A stretch of 64,000 nucleotides of DNA from Poriferisodalis sp965116245 (GCA_965116245.1 OZ220497.1:2418001-2482000); one strand, 5' to 3'; counted from the first letter of the stretch, positions 25,677 through 34,478 are shown. Numbers and translations: made by a program. Notes: a model not told the origin generated them from the sequence alone.

Positions 25677-25691
25677 TACGTATTATACGTA
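25677..25691 (-). promoter_or_regulatory. MazEF operator palindrome containing a -10 box
   Basis: TACGTATTATACGTA is a perfect odd palindrome with 7-bp arms. On the minus strand its centre (25682-25687) reads TATAAT, a consensus -10 element. The antitoxin GTG starts at 25675, about six bases from the -10, so the message is predicted to be leaderless and the antitoxin would repress by covering the -10. Confidence 0.75.
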
Positions 25692-25722
25692 CAATGTGAC
25701 CATGCGAGGCGATTTCGAACGA

Positions 25723-25872
25723 ACAACGGACGGATTCGAGTCAACCATCGCGGTGAGTTATTTCGGTCATTTCCTGTTGACCGAACTCCTCCTGGACACG
25801 CTCAAGGCCACCGCGCCCTCGCGAATGGCAATCGTGTCATCGGTCGTACACGCCGGAAGCCCGAAGAACTAG
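25723..25872 (+). pseudogene. Remnant of a short-chain dehydrogenase gene
   Basis: Frame +1 from about 25723 gives TDGFESTIAVSYFGHFLLTE, then LLLDTLKATAPSRMAIVSSV and a stop at 25870-25872. This is the central segment of retinol-dehydrogenase-like SDR enzymes (the GHFLLT helix and the SRIVxVSS strand). The Rossmann N-terminus and the YxxxK active site are both missing. The fragment begins beside the MazEF operator, so the rest was likely removed when the toxin-antitoxin module inserted. It is not expected to be functional. Confidence 0.6.
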
Positions 25873-25962
25873 CCGCCAACGAGGAACTCATCCATGCTGG
25901 ATACTTGGGCTGCGCATTTTGGTTGATTCAGGTACACCAAAAGACCAGGAGGAACAAGGTCA

Positions 25963-26997
25963 ATGAAAGCAATCGTCTTTCCCGGTGACCGCAAAGCCGA
26001 GGTCCGCGAGGTGCCTGATCCGGCTCCGGGACCATCGGACGTAATCATCGAGATACGGTCATCAGGGTTGTGCGGCTCCGATCTACATCCCTATCGCGCA
26101 CCGGCATCGGCTCAACCTGAGCCTCTCAATATCGCTGGCCATGAACCCTGCGGAGTCGTAGTCGAAGTCGGCTCTGCGGTCAGCGATCACGAAACACGCA
26201 TCGGCGAGCGGGTGATGCAGCACCACTACGACGGGTGTGGATCGTGCCGCCATTGCACCAGCGGATGGACCCAGCTCTGCGAGATCGAACCGCGGTGGTT
26301 CGGCTCGCTCAATGGCGACGGCAGTCACGCTCGGTTCATGCGGGCACCAGCGCACACAATCATCCCATTGCCTGACGAGCTCTCGTTCACTGCGGGTTCT
26401 GCTGTGGCGTGTGGCACCGGCACGGCATTCGGAGCCATCAAGCGCATCCGATTACAAGGTGACGAGATCGTAAGCGTCTTCGGCCAGGGACCAGTAGGGC
26501 TCTCCGCAACGATGCTTGCGACATCGATGGGTGTACACGTCATCGCTGTTGACCTCGCCGCGGAGCGCCGCGCCGCGGCAATCGAACGCGGCGCGATCGC
26601 GGCACTCGACCCCGACAAGGACGATGTGCTCGCTGCAATCAAGGATCTGTCTCACGGCGAGGGAGCACATAAGAGCATTGAGACATCGGCAGCCGCTGCC
26701 GCGCGGGAGGCGGCGGTGCAATCAACCCGGACCTGGGGCACGGTGGCCATCGTCGGCATCGGAGGCAAGGTCGTGATTGAGTCGTTCGAGGACATGATTC
26801 GCAAGCAACTAACTGTCCTTGGACATTTCACATTCTCTAAGGCTGGCCAAGCCGATTGTGCGCGGTACGTAGTTGACCGCTGCCTCGACATCGACAGCCT
26901 GTTCACCCACTCCTGGACGCTTGACCAGGCGGATGAGGCCTACCGACTCTTCGACCAGCAAAAGACCGGCAAAGCGTGGTTTGATCCGACTGCGTGA
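25963..26997 (+). CDS. Zinc-dependent alcohol dehydrogenase (medium-chain)
   Basis: 344 residues. The GroES-like N-terminal domain carries the catalytic zinc set Cys37 (GLCGSDLH), His60 and Glu61 (GHEPCG), and the structural zinc cysteines in CGSCRHCTSGWTQLC. The Rossmann domain contains FGQGPVGLSATMLATSMG and an acidic residue in VIAVDL that favours NAD. Oxidation of a secondary alcohol or polyol such as in the threonine or sorbitol dehydrogenase groups is likely, but the substrate is not evident. A ribosome site AGGAGG lies ten bases before ATG 25963. It sits inside the accessory island without partner genes. Confidence 0.9.
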   Translation: MKAIVFPGDRKAEVREVPDPAPGPSDVIIEIRSSGLCGSDLHPYRAPASAQPEPLNIAGHEPCGVVVEVGSAVSDHETRIGERVMQHHYDGCGSCRHCTSGWTQLCEIEPRWFGSLNGDGSHARFMRAPAHTIIPLPDELSFTAGSAVACGTGTAFGAIKRIRLQGDEIVSVFGQGPVGLSATMLATSMGVHVIAVDLAAERRAAAIERGAIAALDPDKDDVLAAIKDLSHGEGAHKSIETSAAAAAREAAVQSTRTWGTVAIVGIGGKVVIESFEDMIRKQLTVLGHFTFSKAGQADCARYVVDRCLDIDSLFTHSWTLDQADEAYRLFDQQKTGKAWFDPTA

Positions 26998-27149
26998 GTG
27001 ATCGCAGCACTGCAGACGAACGGAACCGCCGCGTGGCACATGAGTGAAGTGCAATCACGATGCGGCAGATTATCGGCTCTTCCGGCCGAGGCCCTAGCAG
27101 AGCAGATGGCTGTCTTGCGATAAGACTGAGACATCTCCGCCTTACGGCT

Positions 27150-28469
27150 CTAGCTGTCAGACGTACTCGTGGTCTCAACGAGGTGTTCCGCGAGGGCTGA
27201 AATCTGAGCCTCTATGTCGCTGATCCCGCCTGACAAATCGATAGCGACTGCGTGGAGTCTCTTGCCCACGTGTTGAACGGTGATTGTTGATTTGGCCAGC
27301 GAGTCATTCGAGCATTGTCGCTCGACAGCGTTGTCTCTGTTGACGTCGGCGCAGTAGATGAGTGTACCTTCCTTCAACTTAAGAGCTGTGGTGTAGGCCA
27401 ATAGTTGGTAGTAGTCACCGTGTCGCGCCAGCGCTCCTGTGGTGTCGTCTGCGGTCGCGTCGGCGAGCTTGTACTTGAGGTCAGCAACTCCAATGGTCTC
27501 ACCGCTATAGCGAAAAGTGAGATCCGGTCTGATCTGTACGCGCTTATCAATATCGAGGTGTGGACGGCTCTGAGGCTTGACATCGAGTCGCCCACGCAGG
27601 GCGCGTTGTAAGCGAGATGTGACAAACTTTTCGAAAAGCTCGTTCATGTCCAACATGAACGCTGACGCCGCCGTATCACCATGCTGATCTTGCAGTGTGC
27701 AGTTGGCCAAGATCAGCCGCGCCAACTGAAGCGCTGGCCGGTAGTGTTCGTTGAGCCGCGTGAAACGAAGTAGATCGAGACGATCCAACGCCGCCTGAGC
27801 TGTTGGTTCCGTCACGCCATCAAGTGCCGCCAACAGCTGGCGAAGTTGTCGCCGTACATCGTGAGGTATCTCAGAAACTCGCAGAGCCAGCCGAGTAGCC
27901 GCTTTGAGGCAGCGATTCTCGTCAACATCGGCGGTGAATTCTTCCCACGAGCAGGCCATCGGCACCAGCACATCGCCCCGACGAAACTGCCGCACGAAGT
28001 CGATACGGCCCCGAAGTGTCAGCAAGTCGTCGTCTTCATGCCGGTAATGATGGAACAGGCCACGTGCCAGCGTGGTTTCCGCTGTGCGCGCAAAAAATGA
28101 CACCAGCGATGTGAGCAGTTCGTCATTGGTCGCGTAGTCGATGGCTTCGGCCTGCCACGCTTCGTGTCCAAGACCCACCTCCAAAAGCAAGAAGAGATTC
28201 TCGGGGTTGATCTTCGGGCGCACGATGATGCGAAAGTCACCCGCCGTGAACGCGCCCACCCACTGCCGGGTCGACACCTGCCACCAGCCGGGCTCCCTGT
28301 CAGTCGCCACCGACAGCCACGGCGTTTCTCCAAGGCAACGAGCCGTGTCGTCATCAAGTTGAAGGCGAGTCTTGCTCCACTCGTGGAGCAAGACTCGTCG
28401 GCTCTCGCCGATAGCGGCTGCCGCCTTGATAACCGCCTGCGAGTTAACTGCAGTCGCAGTCAGCGACAC
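27150..28469 (-). CDS. mcrC: McrC-like nuclease subunit of a type IV restriction system
   Basis: 439 residues. The N-terminal part is an OB-like/DUF2357-type region (GWWQVSTRQWVGAFTAGDFR, IIVRPKINPENLFLLLEVG), a helical middle includes GLFHHYRHEDDDLLTLRGRI, and the C-terminal PD-(D/E)xK nuclease core reads IRPDLTFRY, with the Asp, then GVADLKYK, with Asp-x-Lys. McrC cleaves DNA when driven by the McrB GTPase at modified sites. Its ATG follows the mcrB stop directly without a gap. It converges on the alcohol dehydrogenase gene across 152 bases in which I see nothing else. Confidence 0.88.
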   Translation of the reverse strand: MSLTATAVNSQAVIKAAAAIGESRRVLLHEWSKTRLQLDDDTARCLGETPWLSVATDREPGWWQVSTRQWVGAFTAGDFRIIVRPKINPENLFLLLEVGLGHEAWQAEAIDYATNDELLTSLVSFFARTAETTLARGLFHHYRHEDDDLLTLRGRIDFVRQFRRGDVLVPMACSWEEFTADVDENRCLKAATRLALRVSEIPHDVRRQLRQLLAALDGVTEPTAQAALDRLDLLRFTRLNEHYRPALQLARLILANCTLQDQHGDTAASAFMLDMNELFEKFVTSRLQRALRGRLDVKPQSRPHLDIDKRVQIRPDLTFRYSGETIGVADLKYKLADATADDTTGALARHGDYYQLLAYTTALKLKEGTLIYCADVNRDNAVERQCSNDSLAKSTITVQHVGKRLHAVAIDLSGGISDIEAQISALAEHLVETTSTSDS

Positions 28470-30221
28470 CTACTCTTCCTCCTCGCCAGGAGTGTCGTCA
28501 GCTTGGACGGACTGGAAGGCAGCGTCAGCAAAAGGCTCGCTCCGTTCTCCCGTATCCCCATCTGACGCGCTCGCCGCTGGTCCGTGGCGCTTCCATACCT
28601 CGCCGAATCGATAGCTGTTGATCACATCGCGCCGACCAAAAAACTGGTCTTCGATGAGCGGCTCAATGTTGTACTCCCAGATTCGCCTAAGACTCGTCTC
28701 GTCTAGACCTCGCTTCATGAAGTAGCTCGGACCGATCAGCATGTAGTCGCCTCCAAGATCACCGCGGAGCCGTTCGTTGACTTCATCAAGTAGGTCAGCC
28801 ACCCAAGCTTGCCCGGGCTCGTTCGCCTCGCACCAACGCCGCAGCAGTCCCGCTGTTGGATCACGATCGGGGAAGAACGGCACAAAGTGGAATCTGCGCC
28901 GCATCGCAGCGTCGATCAGAGCGATAGAGCGGTCGGCTGTGTTCATCGTGCCAATGATCCACAAGTTCGAAGGCAGCCGGAATCCGCTGACTGGACGGTA
29001 TTGCGTTTGAGTCCACTCGTCGCGATATTCGAGCAGATACAGCAATTCGCCCAGCACCCTCGGCAGATTGGCACGGTTGATCTCGTCAATGACCATAACG
29101 TGCAGTTCGTCCGGGTGTTCTGCGGCGCGCGTTGCGAGCCGCACCAGAGGACCGGGCGTCAATTCGTAGATCAACTGGCCGCTGTCATCGATTTTTGGTC
29201 GAAACCCCTCGAAGAAGTCCTCATACGAGTACGCCGGATGGAACTGAACCAACGAGTAACGCCCGTTCTCCCAGTGCTCGCCGGGCTGATCGCCTCCCTG
29301 GAAACTAACAAGCGCCCGCGCCAAACGACGCGCCAAATAGGTTTTGCCCGTCCCGGGAGGCCCGTACAAGACAATCTGTCCCTTGTCCTGTAGCAACGCA
29401 ACAAGTTCCCTCAGATAATCCGCGTCACAAAGTAAGTCATCCGACAATTTTTCAAATTCGGCATCGCTCAGTGTCAGTTCTAGAGAGGTTGTTGGCAGCT
29501 GATTCGGTTGGGCAGGCTTACCACCCCCATCGCGCCGAACGAGCCAATACAAGAATCTTGAGATGCCCCAGGTGTCAATGCGGCCGTTGCGGGTGAAATA
29601 GGGACGACACAATTCCAAGAGCAAGTCATTCGAGCGCATCGCGACGGCCCCCGTGTGCCCCCCTGCCCTATGCAGTACGGCTATCTCCTTAGCTTCCCGC
29701 GACTCGGCTTCATCAAGGAGGCTTGAGTCGTCTAGCAGCTCAATCATGTTGAGTTTGCCGGGGGATTTAATGCTCTTGTTGCTGATTACGTAGTTGTTAG
29801 TGAGGCGCTGTGGATAGCAGATCGCGAGCAGTCGCGTCGCAATAACGGGCCCGAGTCCGCGTACGTCCCGGATAGCAGCGTCAATCCGATCCTCAAATCT
29901 CCCTTCGCCAAAACACAGTCGCTGCAGACTGTCAACAATCTGCGACCATTCCGTCTCGGTCGCATCGTCGATCGTCATGTTTAGACTCACTTGGATTCCA
30001 GAAGCCCCGTAACCCGAGTTCTTGCCCCAAACTCGCTTGAGTTCACCCCGATTCTCGAAAGCGATGTCAGCAAGCGACCTGAGGGTCAGTTCATGTCGCA
30101 GCCGCGCCTCTTCGTGTTCGGCCTCCACATCACTCGGATAGCCATTCGCACGAAACTCAGCCACGAGATCGGCGAGCCGCGCGAAGCGGTCGCCGATCTC
30201 GCCGTTGTTCTGTTCGTCCAT
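28470..30221 (-). CDS. mcrB: McrB-like AAA+ GTPase of a type IV restriction system
   Basis: 583 residues from ATG 30221, chosen because GAGAGGA lies seven bases upstream. Walker A is GPPGTGKTYLARRL (about residue 286), Walker B is VMVIDEINRANLPR (about 375), and sensor/arginine-finger parts appear as NTADRSIALIDAAMRRRFHF. This is the McrB subgroup of AAA+ proteins, which hydrolyse GTP. The N-terminal 250 residues are not the DUF3578 or EVE readers usually seen; they contain a helix-hairpin-helix-like VRGLGPVIATRLLAICYPQ and are presumably the DNA-recognition part. With McrC it should restrict modified phage DNA. Confidence 0.87.
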   Translation of the reverse strand: MDEQNNGEIGDRFARLADLVAEFRANGYPSDVEAEHEEARLRHELTLRSLADIAFENRGELKRVWGKNSGYGASGIQVSLNMTIDDATETEWSQIVDSLQRLCFGEGRFEDRIDAAIRDVRGLGPVIATRLLAICYPQRLTNNYVISNKSIKSPGKLNMIELLDDSSLLDEAESREAKEIAVLHRAGGHTGAVAMRSNDLLLELCRPYFTRNGRIDTWGISRFLYWLVRRDGGGKPAQPNQLPTTSLELTLSDAEFEKLSDDLLCDADYLRELVALLQDKGQIVLYGPPGTGKTYLARRLARALVSFQGGDQPGEHWENGRYSLVQFHPAYSYEDFFEGFRPKIDDSGQLIYELTPGPLVRLATRAAEHPDELHVMVIDEINRANLPRVLGELLYLLEYRDEWTQTQYRPVSGFRLPSNLWIIGTMNTADRSIALIDAAMRRRFHFVPFFPDRDPTAGLLRRWCEANEPGQAWVADLLDEVNERLRGDLGGDYMLIGPSYFMKRGLDETSLRRIWEYNIEPLIEDQFFGRRDVINSYRFGEVWKRHGPAASASDGDTGERSEPFADAAFQSVQADDTPGEEEE

Positions 30222-30313
30222 CCGGAGTCCTCTCATTGCACACACCGAGTCCGGCTATGGCGGGAAAACTGTAACAAGAGATGAATGCCCTCAAGCTGCT
30301 CGAGTGCTCTCTT

Positions 30314-31567
30314 TCACACGTGCCAGAGGCGGTCGGCGGGGATAACCCAGATTCGGTCCTCCAGTCTGTATGACATTTCGCCGGTGTGGATCACGAAGCC
30401 TGCGATGAATCCGTCACCGAGCGTCTCTCGCAATACACGGAGGCCGCGGGCGTCACGACCGTCAATTCGAGAGGCTGCCTTCACCTCGATAGCAACGATT
30501 GCTCCGTCGGCGCGCTCAATGACTAAATCGACTTCCTGACAGTCATGAGTGCGCCAATGACCAATCGATGTGATGTCTGTGACCCACGACGCTTGCTTGA
30601 GAAGTTCGCCTACCACGAAAGTCTCGAATAGGTGTCCAAAATCAGTCAACGCCGCGGGGTCGTGGCGAGCCAAGCGTTCGGGTGTGACACCCAAGAGCCT
30701 CGCTGCGACACCGCTGTCAAGAACATGCACCTTCGGTGTCGCGCTGGCACGTGCCCGAAGAGTTCGTCCCCATGCATCCAATACGCGAAGCAGGAAGAGA
30801 TCCTCAAGCAACTTGGTGTAAGCGGCGGCGGTTGCCTCTTTCAACCCGACCGCACGGCCAGCCTGTGCCATATTCAGCACTTGCGCAGTCTGGCCAGCCA
30901 GGCGCCGCAGCAGCACTGGCAACAGTGCTCCTTGACGGACCTTGCCCAAATCTCGTACATCGCGCTGCAGCGACACACGCACATAGTCATCGATCCAGCG
31001 ATTTCGACTCTCAGACGATCGCGCCAATGCGAGTGGCATTCCGCCAGCGCAGATCCTGTGGATGTAGTCGGCGCGTGTGGTGGTTGATCTGTCTGCTGTA
31101 ACGAGGGAAGCGGGGTCACTCAGCGCAACACTAAGGAACTGCTCGTGGTGACCAGCTAGCTCCCCTTGGGAGAAAGGCAACACATCGACGATGTGAATCC
31201 GGCCAGTCAGCGCTTGTGCGGCCGTGGGCAAAGCGTCGAAACGCGTTGAGCCGGTGATGACGAACCGCCCTGGCGTCAGTCGCCGATTCAGTTCCGCCTT
31301 GATGGCATCAAGGACCGCTGGAGCCTTCTGGAATTCGTCTATGCACACCGGCGCGCGGCCCGCGGTGAAGGTTGCCGGATCGATCGAGACTGCATCTCGG
31401 ATACCCGGCTGGTCCAGATCGATCACCTCGACACCGTGGCGACCAGCGATCTCTGCGAGCAACGTCGACTTGCCCACCGTGCGCGGCCCTTGCAACGCCA
31501 CTACTGGCTCATCTGCCAGCCGGTCCAGAAAGATGGTGGCTATCCGCCTGCTGATCGGCTGCAACAT
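30314..31567 (-). CDS. DUF4143/AAA_14 ATPase
   Basis: 417 residues. Walker A is GPRTVGKSTLL (about 28-38), Walker B-like CIDEFQKAPAVLDAIK, and sensor-type ITGSTRFDALP. The C-terminal DUF4143 region ends with a nuclease-like pattern, CQEVDLVIERADGAIVAIEVKAAS, which has the Asp and Glu-x-Lys of a PD-(D/E)xK fold. This two-domain family is common in accessory regions of bacteria and archaea and its function is unknown; a link to defence or toxin-antitoxin behaviour is suspected. It is a single gene between McrBC and the next nuclease-like gene, preceded by a three-copy repeat at 31591-31647. Confidence 0.88.
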   Translation of the reverse strand: MLQPISRRIATIFLDRLADEPVVALQGPRTVGKSTLLAEIAGRHGVEVIDLDQPGIRDAVSIDPATFTAGRAPVCIDEFQKAPAVLDAIKAELNRRLTPGRFVITGSTRFDALPTAAQALTGRIHIVDVLPFSQGELAGHHEQFLSVALSDPASLVTADRSTTTRADYIHRICAGGMPLALARSSESRNRWIDDYVRVSLQRDVRDLGKVRQGALLPVLLRRLAGQTAQVLNMAQAGRAVGLKEATAAAYTKLLEDLFLLRVLDAWGRTLRARASATPKVHVLDSGVAARLLGVTPERLARHDPAALTDFGHLFETFVVGELLKQASWVTDITSIGHWRTHDCQEVDLVIERADGAIVAIEVKAASRIDGRDARGLRVLRETLGDGFIAGFVIHTGEMSYRLEDRIWVIPADRLWHV

Positions 31568-31590
31568 AGGGTTATGGTATCTCGAAACAG

Positions 31591-31647
31591 GGATTTGGAG
31601 GCGCGTATTCCAGGGATTTGGAGGACCCTTGCCCGAGGATTTGGAGG
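31591..31647 (-). promoter_or_regulatory. Three 11-bp repeats at exact 23-bp spacing before the DUF4143 ATPase
   Basis: GGATTTGGAGG (plus strand) occurs at 31591, 31614 and 31637, identical each time and exactly 23 bases apart, about two helical turns. The spacers between copies are unrelated. The array lies 24 to 80 bases upstream of the ATPase start codon, where an operator would lie. Confidence 0.7.
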
Positions 31648-31760
31648 CCGACGACCTCAGTACGACGTAAGGACGGTTCGGCTACACAGGCGAGTGTTGA
31701 GTTTCATATGGGCACCCGTCTACTGCTCACCAAAGCAGCGACACTGATAGCCGCCGCGAA

Positions 31761-32561
31761 CTATGGCCAAATTGACGCGAAACCGTCGGTTGTACGCCAA
31801 ACCACTGAAGCTGGGACTGACAAAACAAGGTCAATTGTATCTTGTACGGGTTTTCTTGGAAGAAGGAGAGCCAACTTCATTGACTTCTCTTCGAACTGAC
31901 GGTAATCAAGAAGTTGTCCGATCGCCATCCTTACTGACGCGCGTCGCATATCACTCTTGGCTACGTATAGAACCAGATCGGTCTCATCCACCAGATCGGA
32001 TGCCAACGCTGAAGCAGTATTTTCCAGCCCGTACTCGCCTCGCGATAACGTATGCTCCAGTTGTTTGAGATGCTCGGCATAGGCCAGAATTAGAGCTTGT
32101 TGGCGTCGGCTGGCTAGATTATCTTGACTTAGGTCAACATACTGAAGTTGTTCGACATATTGTGAGTAAACTCCTATCCGGCTAAGACGGGTTGGAGGAG
32201 TCTCGTCTAACAGTGCTGTGAGCAGCCCATCTTCCTTTGTGATGGCAGCTACGATTTCATCAAGCGCATCTTCATCGCATGCATATCGATCCCACACTTC
32301 AATGTCGCCTCGGGCGACGTTCCGCAATCCACCGCTCTGGTTCGGATCCAACCAAGCAAAGTTCTTGAGCTTGGCCTCTACAGCATCCGGGCTTCGCATC
32401 AAGCTTGAATCAGAGTGAATCGGGTGGATAGTCATAGCATCTAAAGCGCGGCAAAGCTCCTCAACTCGCTGGTCTGATTTGTCGAGGGTGCCGCAGCGAA
32501 GGTAGAGGTCGAGTACCAATATCCTCTCTTCCTCTGCCCAAACAGATGCCACGCAGATCAT
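31761..32561 (-). CDS. Restriction-endonuclease-like protein with altered PD-(D/E)xK motif
   Basis: 266 residues from ATG 32561, preceded by GTTAGG. The N-terminal 110 residues match the domain found in front of HNH and related nucleases: WAEEERILVLDLYLR, AVEAKLKNFAWLDPNQSGGL and IEVWDRYACDEDAL. The C-terminal 90 residues match the DUF often following it: LVLYVAKSDMRRASVRMAIG, then QLLDYRQF and LALLLP. In relatives the strand reads YEAK, giving the Glu-x-Lys of a nuclease; here it is YVAK, so the Glu is Val101-type substituted while the Lys remains. No HNH motif is present. The longer frame from 32708 would consume the divergent promoter region and is not used. Confidence 0.68.
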   Translation of the reverse strand: MICVASVWAEEERILVLDLYLRCGTLDKSDQRVEELCRALDAMTIHPIHSDSSLMRSPDAVEAKLKNFAWLDPNQSGGLRNVARGDIEVWDRYACDEDALDEIVAAITKEDGLLTALLDETPPTRLSRIGVYSQYVEQLQYVDLSQDNLASRRQQALILAYAEHLKQLEHTLSRGEYGLENTASALASDLVDETDLVLYVAKSDMRRASVRMAIGQLLDYRQFEEKSMKLALLLPRKPVQDTIDLVLSVPASVVWRTTDGFASIWP

Positions 32562-32708
32562 CCTAACTGGGCGAAAGACCGCCGCCAGTGTCAGAACCGC
32601 CAAGTCACCGCCTGGTGGCGGACCTGCGCTCCTTGGGCGGCCTCCATTGCCCGTGCCGAAAGCGGGCGTGCCGTCTGAGCCGTGCGCAGGCCGTAGCCTT
32701 GCGGACAC

Positions 32709-34478
32709 ATGCTATTGGCTGCATCGGCACCGCCGCTGTTCACCGAGCTGGCGATCATGCTTGTTGCGGGAACGATGATCGCCTTCATATCAGCACGCCT
32801 TGGGATCGTGCCTATCGTCGGCTTTCTTGCAGCCGGCATCGTCATCGGTCCTGGCGGCCTCGGCTTCATCAGCGACATTGACCTCGTCAACCAATCAGCC
32901 GAAATTGGGGTGGTGCTGCTGCTCTTTACGCTGGGCATTGAGTTCAGCCTCGAGCGGGTTCGGCGCTTCGCTTCGCTGTTCCTGGTGGGCGGCGCTGCTC
33001 AGGTAGGCCTCACCACAGCCATCGTGGCTGGCGTAATTGCTGCGTTTGGCGTCGATTGGCGAACCGCTGTTTTCACTGGCTTGCTTGTGTCGCTGAGCAG
33101 CACCGCCATTGTTCTGAAAGTCCTGGCCGACCGGCGAGCAATGTCAACACCGGTTGGCAATGTGTCAGTTGCGATATTGGTGTTTCAAGACTTGGCCACT
33201 GTCGCCATGGTGTTGGCGGTTCCGCTGCTGGGTGGCGACGCCACCGGTCCCGGCGACGTGTTCCTAGCAATCGGCAAGGCAGTGGGCATTGTTGCGGCCG
33301 TGTTCCTCGTAGCACGGACGCTGGTGCCAGCGCTGCTGCGGACTGTGTCTCGCTTCCAGTCATCTGAAGTTTTCTTGCTGACCGTACTGGCGATCTGTTT
33401 CGGCACTGCGTACGCGACACACCTCCTAGACGTTTCGGTGTCGCTTGGAGCGTTCCTCGCAGGGCTCATGGTCAGCGAAAGCCGAGTGGCTGCGAGAGCT
33501 CTGGGCGAGGTAATGCCGCTACAAATCCTGTTCCTCGCGACCTTCTTCGTCTCAATCGGAATGCTGTTTGATGTCGGCTACGTCCTTCGCAACTTGCCCG
33601 CAGTGCTGGGCCTAGCCGCCGCCGTGGTGGTTGTAAAGCTGCTCGGAACCGCAGCAGCAGCTCTGTTCGCGCGCCAACCCAGGCCGGTAGCCATCTCATC
33701 AGCACTGGTACTCGCACAGATCGGCGAATTCTCGTTCGTACTTGAGCGTGCTGGCCAGGAAGTAGGGCTCGTTCCACTGGGACTCTCTGACGGTACGGCT
33801 GCGTTCATAGCCGTCACAGTGCTGCTGATGGCATTCAGTCCCTTTGGAGCTCGCCTAGGCGAAACCCTCGCATCACGTTCGGGACGCCGCGCCCCACAAA
33901 TCAGCTCGCTTCCCGACAACACTGGGATCCCCGCAAGCGACATGCCCGAACTTGACCCAAGCGGGCACGAAACCCCCTCGGACCACGCCGTGATCAACGG
34001 ATTCGGCCCCCGAGCCCGCTACATCATTTCTGCACTTGAACTCGCCCATGTCCCCTACACGGTCGTGTCTCTTGATCCGGAGGCGCAGCGCTGGGCAGCC
34101 GCAACCGGTCGACACGTGCTGATAGGGGACTTGTCTCGTCACGTGATCGCCGAACGTGCAGGATTGGGTGGAGCGCGTCTGGCTCTCGCTGTGGACAGCC
34201 CGCCCTCAGCAGTTGAGCAGTTCGCTCGGCTCGCACGTGAACACAACCCCGAAATCGCAGTCCTCGCCTGGGCGGCCGATACTGCCGACGCTGCCGAATT
34301 AGAAGAAGATGGTCTCGTTGATCACGTCGTAGCCGAGCGCCAGGCTGGCCTTGATGCGCTCATCGCCCACGTGCTAGGCCGATTTGAGTTGCCCGAGCCA
34401 GACACCGAGGCCGTCACCCACAGTGTGCTGCACGCTGAACTCCAAGCTGATCCCGCGAGCGACACGGACAGCAACTAA
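32709..34478 (+). CDS. Kef-type cation:proton antiporter with TrkA-N domain
   Basis: 589 residues. About twelve membrane helices (to about residue 380) with the CPA2 phrases VGFLAAGIVIGPGGLGFI, LLLFTLGIEFSLERVRRF, LSSTAIVLKVLADR and VFQDLATVAMVLAVPLLGG. A cytoplasmic Rossmann-type RCK/TrkA-N domain follows (about 425-560: HAVINGFGPRARYI). It would exchange potassium or sodium for protons under control of a bound nucleotide; the glycine motif of the RCK part is slightly degenerate (GFGPRA). The gene borders the defence island and is divergent from the nuclease-like gene with 147 bases between. Confidence 0.92.
   Translation: MLLAASAPPLFTELAIMLVAGTMIAFISARLGIVPIVGFLAAGIVIGPGGLGFISDIDLVNQSAEIGVVLLLFTLGIEFSLERVRRFASLFLVGGAAQVGLTTAIVAGVIAAFGVDWRTAVFTGLLVSLSSTAIVLKVLADRRAMSTPVGNVSVAILVFQDLATVAMVLAVPLLGGDATGPGDVFLAIGKAVGIVAAVFLVARTLVPALLRTVSRFQSSEVFLLTVLAICFGTAYATHLLDVSVSLGAFLAGLMVSESRVAARALGEVMPLQILFLATFFVSIGMLFDVGYVLRNLPAVLGLAAAVVVVKLLGTAAAALFARQPRPVAISSALVLAQIGEFSFVLERAGQEVGLVPLGLSDGTAAFIAVTVLLMAFSPFGARLGETLASRSGRRAPQISSLPDNTGIPASDMPELDPSGHETPSDHAVINGFGPRARYIISALELAHVPYTVVSLDPEAQRWAAATGRHVLIGDLSRHVIAERAGLGGARLALAVDSPPSAVEQFARLAREHNPEIAVLAWAADTADAAELEEDGLVDHVVAERQAGLDALIAHVLGRFELPEPDTEAVTHSVLHAELQADPASDTDSN

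Noticed and set aside
31591..31647. CRISPR-like repeat-spacer pattern before the DUF4143 ATPase
   Set aside because: Repeats of 11 bp and spacers of 12 bp are far too short, and there are no cas genes; an operator array is more plausible.
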